A stretch of DNA of 20,188 bases, taken from the NCBI GenBank assembly GCA_043804635.1, contig JAZDIU010000028.1, forward strand, positions 1 to 20,188. The letters are read 5' to 3'. Positions 13,197 through 19,297 of this stretch are shown piece by piece. The position numbers and the translations under genes are program-made. Origin of the DNA: JAZDIU01 sp043804635 (lineage in GTDB: Bacteria; Chloroflexota; Dehalococcoidia; Dehalococcoidales; UBA2162). The notes below the pieces were generated by a model. That model was not told where the DNA came from and ran no database searches. It was given only the letters and a program-made list of their open reading frames with translations. Each line of letters starts with the position of its first letter. The first letter of the stretch is position 1.

Positions 13197-14474
13197 ATGA
13201 AGAAAGTAGTGTCACTTGTCCTGTTAATTGTTACGGTTTCCGGACTGGTTGCCTGTGCGCAGCCGGCAACGGCGGGCGTGGTGCAGTCCGATAAGCCGCG
13301 GATAACTTCACCGACAACCAGCCAGTCAGATTTAGGTAAACTCGTCGGAGGAAACAGTGATTTTACTTTCAAGCTGTATCAAACATTAAGCAACACCGAA
13401 GGCAATATTTTCTACTCCCCTTACAGCATCTCTCAGGCGCTGGCGATGACTTATGCCGGTGCCCACAGCAATACCGAGAAAGAAATGGCTGATGTTCTTC
13501 GCTTCCTTCTTCCGCAAACAAGCCTGCATCCGGCTTTCAATAGTATCGACTTAGCACTGGCAAGTCGCGGTCAGGGAGCCAAAGGTAAAGATGAGAAAGG
13601 CTTCCGCTTGCATATCGTTAATGCTATCTGGGGACAACAGGGTTTTGAATTCCAGCCGCAATACCTCGATACTCTAGCTCAAAATTACGGGGCGGGACTC
13701 AGAATACTCGATTTTATGAAAGCGCCGGAACCATCGCGAATTACAATTAACGATTGGGTCAGCGAGCAGACCGAAGAACGGATAAAAGACCTGATTCCAC
13801 AGGGCGCTATTAATAATTTGACCCGGCTGGTCCTGACCAATGCCATCTATTTCAACGCTGCCTGGGCACACCAGTTCAACAAAAATGCGACTTCTAACGG
13901 CGATTTCTATTTGCTCGACGGTAACAAAATCACCGTTCCAATGATGAGGCAAACAGAGTCATTCGATTATGCAAAAGGAGACGATTACCAGGCAGTCGAG
14001 CTACTTTACGATGGCGGCGAACTCTCAATGGTAATTTTATTACCGGAACAGGGCAAATTCGATGCATTCGAGGCGTCACTGAGCAGTCAAAAAGCAGCAG
14101 ACATCATCAAGGAGATAAAATACGGGGAAGTTAATCTATCAATGCCCAAGTTCGAATATGATTCCAGTTTCGGGCTCAAGCAAGCTCTGACGAGTCTTGG
14201 TATGAAAGATGCTTTTATTGCGGATAATGCCGATTTCTCGGGTATGGATGGCAAAAAAGACCTTTACATACAGGATGTTGTGCACAAGGCTTTTGTTTCT
14301 GTAGACGAAGAAGGAACCGAAGCGGCGGCGGCAACAGCGGTAATCGTGGGCACGACCTCAATGCCGGCGGAGCCGATTAAGGTAGAGGTTAACCGGCCTT
14401 TTATCTTCCTTATCCGCGATATCGAAACGGGCGCTATTCTTTTCCTCGGGCGAGTAGTGAATCCGAACCTTTAG
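13197..14474 (+). CDS. Lipoprotein serpin (serine/cysteine protease inhibitor)
   Basis: A 425-aa serpin carried on a lipoprotein signal (lipobox LVAC, C20). It would act outside the membrane as a suicide inhibitor of proteases. Family landmarks are NIFYSPYSISQALAMTYAGA (about 70-89), LTNAIYFNAAW (213-223), LSMVILLP (277-283), VNLSMPKFE (312-320), DFSGM (346-350), VHKAFVSVDEEGTEAAAAT (362-380) and RPFIFLIRDIETGAILFLGRVVNP at the end. The hinge EEGTEAAAAT has the small residues and Thr needed for loop insertion, so an inhibitory serpin is expected. Counting 17 residues from E371 puts P1 at T387 and P1' at S388, which would suit an elastase- or subtilisin-like target; the P1 call is inferred. 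TAGGAGG lies ten bases before ATG 13197. The length is normal for a serpin plus a tether. Confidence 0.96.
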   Translation: MKKVVSLVLLIVTVSGLVACAQPATAGVVQSDKPRITSPTTSQSDLGKLVGGNSDFTFKLYQTLSNTEGNIFYSPYSISQALAMTYAGAHSNTEKEMADVLRFLLPQTSLHPAFNSIDLALASRGQGAKGKDEKGFRLHIVNAIWGQQGFEFQPQYLDTLAQNYGAGLRILDFMKAPEPSRITINDWVSEQTEERIKDLIPQGAINNLTRLVLTNAIYFNAAWAHQFNKNATSNGDFYLLDGNKITVPMMRQTESFDYAKGDDYQAVELLYDGGELSMVILLPEQGKFDAFEASLSSQKAADIIKEIKYGEVNLSMPKFEYDSSFGLKQALTSLGMKDAFIADNADFSGMDGKKDLYIQDVVHKAFVSVDEEGTEAAAATAVIVGTTSMPAEPIKVEVNRPFIFLIRDIETGAILFLGRVVNPNL

Positions 14475-14490
14475 GAAATACGGACCTGAA

Positions 14491-14517
14491 CTTTCCTCCT
14501 TAGGAAAGGGGGGGGGG
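14491..14517. repeat. Perfect hairpin followed by a run of ten G
   Basis: CTTTCCT-CCTT-AGGAAAG (14491-14508) is a seven-pair hairpin directly followed by G at 14508-14517. It is in the gap between the serpin and the Hint gene. The G-run is prone to length change. The hairpin has no T-tract, so it is not a standard terminator. Confidence 0.75.
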
Positions 14518-14544
14518 TAATGGGGATTCGAATCGCTGAAACAG

Positions 14545-14582
14545 AAAATCCCTCTCAATCTCCCTTTTTTAAAGAGAGAGGA
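14545..14582. repeat. C-run/G-run palindromic repeat R2, copy 2 (reverse orientation, diverged)
   Basis: AATCCCTCTCAATCTCCC followed by TTTTTTAAAGAGAGAGGA reads, on the minus strand, like the repeat at 2038-2073. It lies just before the Hint gene and would be translated if an upstream ATG at 14520 were used, which argues against that start. Confidence 0.5.
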
Positions 14583-14588
14583 CGACTA

Positions 14589-15482
14589 ATGAAAAAACTA
14601 CTAGTGATGAAGGGGCTGCTTACACTTATCATTGTGTTAGCTATTTTACCGGTGAGCTGCCAGATTCAACCAACAACTCCAATAGTGGAATATTCACTGC
14701 CACAGTTGGAATACAGGCTGATTGCCCAATTCGGTGAAGTATTCTGGTGCGACCCCGATTTTTACCCGATAGGGCGCCCTGAGGTAGAAGAAAAGAATGC
14801 TATAGAGCAGTTCCCCATCATCAAAGCGAACACCGATGAATTTAATGCCATACTGGAATACCGTCATATTCCCGTCAAGGACGACTATGCAGTAGAGGAA
14901 AAGATACTTATTTACCGCGAGCATAAAATGCTCACCCGCGCCATAGAAATGACCCGTACAGATAGTACATACCGCTTTGTCCTGAGAATTGGAGAAAACC
15001 AGGGAGAACGGATAGAAGGGACTATCACAACATCGGGTTTGATTAAAGTAGTTAATCGAGAGCCAAGTATCAATACCTGCCCAATCTGCCTGGCTAAAGA
15101 CACTTTGATTGATACCCCTAACGGTCAGGTGCCGGTGGAGCAACTACAACCGGGAATGGCAGTGTGGTCGGTTGACAGTTCGGGAAAGCGCGTTGCGGCT
15201 ATAGTGGAAGAAACCGTGAAGACGCCGGTGCCGGCATCCTTCCAGATAGTTAATGTAACATTGGATGACGGCCGTTCGGTAACGGCATCGGCGGGACATC
15301 CTACGGCTGAGGTGCGGGCACTGGGGGATTACCAGGTAGGCGATTCCCTGGATGGAGCGGTTATCGTGCTGAAGGAGTATCTGACTTACAGTGATGGGGC
15401 TACCTATGACATCCTGCCTTCCGGGAAGACAGGACTCTACTGGGCAAACGGTATACCGTTAAAAAGCACAATAGCTCGATAG
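14589..15482 (+). CDS. Secreted protein with a C-terminal Hint (hedgehog/intein-type) domain
   Basis: A 297-aa exported protein. Residues 1-23 form a signal peptide ending PVSC; C24 could be lipidated, but the box is not canonical. Residues 30-160 form a domain I do not recognise. CPIC at 164-167 starts a Hint fold. C167-LAKDTLIDTPNGQVPVEQLQPG is block A with the nucleophile Cys. VTASAGHP (231-238) is block B, with H237. ATYDILPSGKTGLYWANGI (271-289) is the last block. The expected C-terminal His-Asn is absent (it ends LKSTIAR), so intein-like splicing with an extein is impossible. The domain could still perform an N-S shift and self-cleavage before C167, or be structural. GAGAGG ends seven bases before ATG 14589; ATG 14520 would add 23 repeat-derived residues. 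It converges on the selenoprotein gene with a ten-base gap. Confidence 0.82.
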   Translation: MKKLLVMKGLLTLIIVLAILPVSCQIQPTTPIVEYSLPQLEYRLIAQFGEVFWCDPDFYPIGRPEVEEKNAIEQFPIIKANTDEFNAILEYRHIPVKDDYAVEEKILIYREHKMLTRAIEMTRTDSTYRFVLRIGENQGERIEGTITTSGLIKVVNREPSINTCPICLAKDTLIDTPNGQVPVEQLQPGMAVWSVDSSGKRVAAIVEETVKTPVPASFQIVNVTLDDGRSVTASAGHPTAEVRALGDYQVGDSLDGAVIVLKEYLTYSDGATYDILPSGKTGLYWANGIPLKSTIAR

Positions 15483-15492
15483 CAGGAATGTG

Positions 15493-15996
15493 CTAGGTGC
15501 CAAGCATTTCAGCCAATTTTACGGCTACTTTGCCGGTCACCAGTTCGCAGTTAAAGCCTAGCTCCTTCTGAATTTTTCTAAGTTCGGCGACAGATTTATC
15601 ATTGTTCAAATCGAAAGTGCCGCCGAAGAGCTTCCGCAATATCTGCACACAATTGACGCCGCTAAACTCTTTGATAAACCAATCGCGGAATTCATAGAAA
15701 TTAGGTTTTGCTTTGTCTAACCGGGCAAGCTCTTCTTCGGTAAGCTCTTCTCCTCCAGGACAAAATCTAGTGCTTAAAGCCATCAATCCGCCGGAGTAAG
15801 CACCACAGGAACCCGTGGTCGACCGACCGCCACCGCCAGCCAGAGCAATGGCTGAAACTAACATATCGTCGGTAATGAAATCGTAATAATGCTGCAACCC
15901 GTGCAGGACGCGGTAGCATCAGCCACGGTGGGCTTTATCCTCTCGATTGACTGTTTTAATCAGTTCTTCTTTCGTCTTTTTATTTAATGGCACCAT
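15493..15996 (-). CDS. C-GCAxxG-C-C family redox protein, probable selenoprotein (TGA at codon 26)
   Basis: From ATG 15996 the frame runs 167 codons to TAG with a single in-frame TGA at 15919-15921. The start has AAGGAG ten bases upstream and a promoter at 16025-16053. The sequence before the TGA (MVPLNKKTKEELIKTVNRED...HRG) is a normal helical N-terminus. After it comes CYRVLHGLQ, then GGGGRSTTGSCGAYSGGLMALS (about 72-93), GVNCVQILRKLFGG (about 129-142) and GFNCELVTGKVAVKLAEML, which are the cysteine blocks of the family. The TGA sits where relatives have the first conserved Cys (nCaqaVL), so Sec-26 is the natural reading. A SECIS-like hairpin follows. Family members are probably redox proteins; the partner is unknown. 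The other reading, a nonsense mutation, cannot be excluded. TGA is a true stop elsewhere here (10699-10701). A conventional reading would begin at TTG 15897 and lose the active site. Confidence 0.82.
15892..15921 (-). promoter_or_regulatory. Candidate bacterial SECIS element with its UGA
   Basis: After UGA (15919-15921) the RNA forms CUGCA-CGGGU-UGCAG (15892-15906): a five-pair stem and a five-base loop with G at the second position, 19 bases after the UGA. Bacterial SECIS elements have a guanosine among the first two loop bases, roughly 16-37 bases downstream. Both rules are met. Confidence 0.7.
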
Positions 15997-16024
15997 AAAA
16001 TATCAGCTCCTTTCTTTTGGGATT

Positions 16025-16053
16025 AGTATAAGCTCACCTGTTTTAGAAATCAA
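16025..16053 (-). promoter_or_regulatory. Promoter of the selenoprotein gene
   Basis: On the minus strand TTGATT (16048-16053), a 17-base spacer and TATACT (16025-16030). Transcription would begin near 16018, giving a leader of about 22 bases that contains the AAGGAG. Confidence 0.65.
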
Positions 16054-16067
16054 TCATCAGGGTTTAA

Positions 16068-16095
16068 GATTTACGATTTACGATTTATGATTTGT
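16068..16095. repeat. Heptamer tandem array (GATTTAC-type)
   Basis: Four 7-base units: GATTTAC, GATTTAC, GATTTAT, GATTTGT. It lies in the divergent promoter region between the selenoprotein gene and ligD. Confidence 0.85.
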
Positions 16096-16104
16096 GTTCT
16101 AGAG

Positions 16105-16110
16105 TATAAT
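16105..16110 (+). promoter_or_regulatory. -10 box placed for a leaderless ligD transcript
   Basis: A perfect TATAAT ends six bases before ATG 16117. No Shine-Dalgarno lies between. No good -35 is visible, although the heptamer array occupies that position. Confidence 0.5.
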
Positions 16111-16116
16111 ATATTT

Positions 16117-17655
16117 ATGCCCAAGGAATATGAAGCGAAGCGAGAGTTTGCTCGCACCCCTGAACCACCACCGGCGCAGCCGCTCGAAGGAACGGGACCG
16201 CTAATTTTCGTGGTGCAGAAACATGCGGCGCGACGCCTTCATTACGACTTTCGGCTGGAAGTCGATGGCGTTTTAAAATCGTGGTCGGTTCCTGCCGGGC
16301 CTTCTCTCGACCCGCAGGTTAAGCGGCTGGCGGTAATGGTCGAAGACCACCCGATAGATTACGCCTCCTTCGAGGGTAACATTGCTAAAGGCGAATATGG
16401 TGCCGGCCAGGTTATCGTCTGGGACTACGGCGATTATTTTCCCGATGAGAAAGGCAAACTGTCTTCCGATAATCGTGCCGAAGCCCAGGATAGAATGAGG
16501 AAAGCTTTAACAGAAGGCAAGATCTCGGTAAACCTGCGCGGGCACAAACTCAAAGGCTCCTGGACGATGGTCAAGATGAAGGGACAGCAAAACAATTGGC
16601 TTCTCATTAAACACCGAGACAATTTTGCCGACTCGCGTGATATTCTTAAGGAAGAGGCTTCTGTCCTTTCCGGCTTAACTATCGAAGACCTCAAGGCAGG
16701 AAGCCAGCCATCCCGCTCCTTCGACAAGTCTGAGAAAGTAAAGCTACCCGAAACCTCGGGAGCTAAGAAAGCTCCGTTTCCTCAGAAAGTCCTGCCGATG
16801 CTAGCGGGTAGTGCCGAAACACCGTTCTCCAACCCGGATTGGCTTTTCGAGCCAAAATTGGACGGATACCGCATCATCGCAGAGATAAAAGACAGCAACG
16901 TCCGCCTGCTTTCCCGGCGCGGTCTTGATGTTACTCAGAAATACGATATCATCAGGGAAAGTTTACGACCTCAATCGGCGACACAGTTAGTCTTGGATGG
17001 AGAAATAGTCGCCCTGGATGAAAAAGGTAAACTCTGCTTCCAGTGTCTGCAAAATTATCTGGAGTCTGTGGGCCGGGCAAAAGCGCACTCCGAAGAAGCA
17101 CCGCCAATTATTTATTACGTCTTCGATATTCTTTATCTCGATGGCTATGAACTTCAGGCAATCCCGCTAACTGTCAGGAAGAAAATACTAGAACGCATTC
17201 TGGTTGCTTCGGCGTCGGTACGGCTTATGGAACATTTCGAGGGTGATGGCACGGCTATCTACCGGGGGGCAATCGACCAGGGGCTTGAAGGCATCATTGC
17301 CAAGCGGAAAGACAGTAAATATGAAGCCGGGCGGCGGTCGTCGAGCTGGCTCAAGATTAAATCGACCACAACGGATGATTTCATAATCGGCGGCTATACG
17401 CAGGGTGAGGGTAACCGGGCCCGCACCTTCGGAGCGCTGGTACTGGGCTTTTATGACGACAAGAAACGTCTCATTCCGGCGGGCCACGTGGGCACCGGAC
17501 TTAACGATAAACTCCTGGCCGATTTAAAGAAGCGGCTGGATGCAATCAAAACCAAACAAAATCCGTTCTCAGTGATGCCCGATATTAACGCACCGGTTAC
17601 CTGGGTAAGGCCGGAGTTGGTTGCCGAGATAAAATTCGCCGAGGCGGACCCGTGA
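16117..17655 (+). CDS. ligD: LigD, phosphoesterase-ligase part (PE-LIG), lacking ligase motif VI in this frame
   Basis: NHEJ DNA ligase/end-processing protein, 512 aa in this frame. The 3'-phosphoesterase domain (about 1-165) shows KHAARRLHYDFRLE with H36, H42, D44 and R46, plus EDHPIDYASFEG with H78. The ATP-dependent ligase domain follows: motif I FEPKLDG with the adenylated lysine K247, LDGEIVAL (293-300), FDILYLDG (336-343), EGIIAKR (391-397) and WLKIK (411-415). The OB domain begins (FIIGGYTQG, LVLGFYDD, GHVGTGL) but stops at VAEIKFAEADP, just before the conserved end that carries motif VI (RxDK). That end is encoded in the +1 frame at 17654-17701. ATG 16117 is the family start; ATG 16087 adds ten residues with no support. 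There is no Shine-Dalgarno, and TATAAT is close upstream. Confidence 0.95.
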   Translation: MPKEYEAKREFARTPEPPPAQPLEGTGPLIFVVQKHAARRLHYDFRLEVDGVLKSWSVPAGPSLDPQVKRLAVMVEDHPIDYASFEGNIAKGEYGAGQVIVWDYGDYFPDEKGKLSSDNRAEAQDRMRKALTEGKISVNLRGHKLKGSWTMVKMKGQQNNWLLIKHRDNFADSRDILKEEASVLSGLTIEDLKAGSQPSRSFDKSEKVKLPETSGAKKAPFPQKVLPMLAGSAETPFSNPDWLFEPKLDGYRIIAEIKDSNVRLLSRRGLDVTQKYDIIRESLRPQSATQLVLDGEIVALDEKGKLCFQCLQNYLESVGRAKAHSEEAPPIIYYVFDILYLDGYELQAIPLTVRKKILERILVASASVRLMEHFEGDGTAIYRGAIDQGLEGIIAKRKDSKYEAGRRSSSWLKIKSTTTDDFIIGGYTQGEGNRARTFGALVLGFYDDKKRLIPAGHVGTGLNDKLLADLKKRLDAIKTKQNPFSVMPDINAPVTWVRPELVAEIKFAEADP

Positions 17656-17719
17656 CGGCCGGCTGAGGGCTCCGGTCTACCTCCGGCTTCGTGAAGATAA
17701 AGCCGCCAAGGAGGTCGGC
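17633..17719 (+). other. Frameshift junction joining the LigD ligase to the polymerase frame
   Basis: The frame of the polymerase gene is open back to 17633 (TAA at 17630-17632). From 17654 it encodes DGRLRAP, then VYLRLREDKAAKEVG, directly followed by the polymerase ATG. This is the missing LigD OB-fold end with motif VI (LREDK). The ligase frame reads GAC CCG TGA C. Skipping the T of the TGA gives FAEADP then DGRLRAP, the exact family length and spacing. An AAGGAGG (17708-17714) inside this stretch would also serve as Shine-Dalgarno for the polymerase start. Confidence 0.88.
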
Positions 17720-18841
17720 ATGACTAAAATGGCTCCCGCTCCACCATCGAAAACTGTCCAAAAGAAAGCTCTGCCAGACGCCGCCGATAATGACGTTCTA
17801 GAACAGTTGAAAAATAGCAAGAACGGGTCCTTCATCGAAGTGCAGAAAAACCGGATAAAACTGACTAATCTGGACAAAGAACTCTGGCCAAGACTCGATA
17901 AACAACCGCCGTTAACCAAACGAGACTTTCTCATCTACCTAACTAAAGTCTCACCGTACTTGCTGGAACATATGCTCGACCGTCCCATTACGCTGGTCCG
18001 TTTTCCCAACGGCATTACGGGAGAGCGGTTTTATCAGAAACACTGGAATAGTCCGCTGCCTGATTTCGTTAAGACGGTGCCGTTACAAGAGCACCGCGAG
18101 AAGCGGCAGGACTACCTGCTCTGTAATAACCTTTCCACCATGCTCTGGTTAGGACAGGTAGCCGACCTCGAATTCCATACGTGGTTCGCACGGGTTAGCT
18201 CCGGTCCAGATTCAGAGGTTCCCGCCGGACTGAGCGGCCAGGCTGAAATAGACTTCGTCACCCGCTATCCGGATTTTATGATTTTCGACCTCGACCCGTA
18301 CCTGTATGCCGGTACCGAACCGAAAGGCGCTGAACCGGAATTAAACCGCAAGGGTTTCGCCGCCACTTGCGAAGCAGCTCTCTGGCTTAAAGAAACCCTG
18401 GATAAGCTCTCTTTGGCCGCTTTCATTAAGACTTCAGGGAAAACGGGACTGCATATCTACGTTCCCTTACTCCGCCAGTTCGATTTCCACGCCGTTCAGT
18501 CCGCCGCTAAAACTATATGCGGGTTCGTGCTGCAACACCACCCTAAACAAATTACTATCGACTGGACAGTGGCAAGACGCTCAGGAAAAGTGTTCTTCGA
18601 CTACAATCAGAACGTGCGGGGCAAGACACTGATATCGATTTATTCACCGCGTGCCACGCCCGAAGCAACAGTCTCGACACCGCTGCGCTGGGACGAATTA
18701 GGCAAGGTTTACCCGACGGATTTTACTACATTCAACGTACCGGAGCGCCTTTCTAAACTTGGCGATTTGTGGGCGAATATTTTGAATGCCAAGAGCGATT
18801 TGAAGGGGATGTTGGAAGAGTCTAAGGGGGCTAACAAGTAG
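17720..18841 (+). CDS. ligD: LigD polymerase domain (POL, archaeo-eukaryotic primase type)
   Basis: A 373-aa NHEJ polymerase/primase that fills gaps at broken ends with ribo- or deoxynucleotides. Residues 1-45 are a linker-like, poorly conserved stretch. The domain starts at IKLTNLDKELWP (about 46-57). Metal ligands are D190 and D192 in IFDLDP, and D294 in VFFDYNQN is the third carboxylate. KTSGKTGLHIYVPL (237-250) is the nucleotide-binding block, and DWTVARRSGK leads into the last motif. ATG 17720 has AAGGAGG five bases upstream, so it can be made as a separate protein. The frame is also continuous with the lost end of the ligase, giving the order PE-LIG-POL as in Pseudomonas LigD. The stop is 12 bases from the convergent UDG-like gene. 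Confidence 0.94.
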   Translation: MTKMAPAPPSKTVQKKALPDAADNDVLEQLKNSKNGSFIEVQKNRIKLTNLDKELWPRLDKQPPLTKRDFLIYLTKVSPYLLEHMLDRPITLVRFPNGITGERFYQKHWNSPLPDFVKTVPLQEHREKRQDYLLCNNLSTMLWLGQVADLEFHTWFARVSSGPDSEVPAGLSGQAEIDFVTRYPDFMIFDLDPYLYAGTEPKGAEPELNRKGFAATCEAALWLKETLDKLSLAAFIKTSGKTGLHIYVPLLRQFDFHAVQSAAKTICGFVLQHHPKQITIDWTVARRSGKVFFDYNQNVRGKTLISIYSPRATPEATVSTPLRWDELGKVYPTDFTTFNVPERLSKLGDLWANILNAKSDLKGMLEESKGANK

Positions 18842-18853
18842 CCTATAATGAGG

Positions 18854-19288
18854 TTACGCTGACTTATTCTTGAGGTTTTTAAAATCTTTTTCGAATCTGG
18901 CTCTGGCTCCGGGGAAGCGCATTGCGGCGGCGGGATGGTAAGTTTCGATATATTCGATGCCGGGGAGCCGGGATGTCTGCCAGGCAACTTTGCCCATTAG
19001 CACCACAATCTCTGGTTTGATTCGCTTAAGTTCTTCAAGTAGTTCGGGCATCCAACGCTCAATTTCCTGAGATGTGGGCGGTCTATTATGAGGGGTCGTT
19101 TCTTTGACGATACTGGTAATGTATATCCGATGGCGGTCGATGCCGTTCTTTTTAAGCACAACATCGAGATATTTCCCGGCTCTACCTACAAACGGCCTGC
19201 CCTGTTTGGCCTCTTCTGCACCCGGGTTTTGCCCGACCAGCATAACCCTTGCCTTTGACGGGCCTTCGCCAAGGACGACTGTCCCCAT
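18854..19288 (-). CDS. Uracil-DNA glycosylase-like protein (family 4-related, short, without Fe-S cysteines)
   Basis: A 144-aa protein of the UDG superfamily, expected to remove uracil or another damaged base. Motif A reads VGQNPGAEEAKQGRPFVGRAG (18-38), the family 4 layout, with the first part GQNPG instead of GEAPG. YITSIVKETTPHNRPP (56-71) matches the usual YITN-VKCRPPxNR block, but Cys is replaced by Glu. IKPEIVVLMGKVA (90-102) and the catalytic-loop motif YHPAA (117-121) follow. Family 4 enzymes hold a 4Fe-4S cluster with four cysteines; this protein contains no Cys at all and lacks the N-terminal Cys pair. It is shorter than usual by about 50 residues. ATG 19288 lies nine bases after the stop of the upstream reductase gene, suggesting one transcript. 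Activity is uncertain. Confidence 0.85.
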   Translation of the reverse strand: MGTVVLGEGPSKARVMLVGQNPGAEEAKQGRPFVGRAGKYLDVVLKKNGIDRHRIYITSIVKETTPHNRPPTSQEIERWMPELLEELKRIKPEIVVLMGKVAWQTSRLPGIEYIETYHPAAAMRFPGARARFEKDFKNLKNKSA

Positions 19289-19297
19289 CGGATTCGA

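Noticed and set aside
14520..14588. Upstream ATG for the Hint gene
   Set aside because: The added 23 residues are encoded by an R2-type repeat and would bury the signal peptide; ATG 14589 has a good Shine-Dalgarno.
15493..15897. Shorter version of the redox gene starting at TTG 15897
   Set aside because: It has no Shine-Dalgarno, begins inside the SECIS-like hairpin and lacks the first conserved redox position. ATG 15996 has a Shine-Dalgarno and a promoter.
15919..15921. TGA read as tryptophan by a variant genetic code
   Set aside because: TGA ends other genes in the window, for example the long permease (10699-10701) and the dehydrogenase (777-779).
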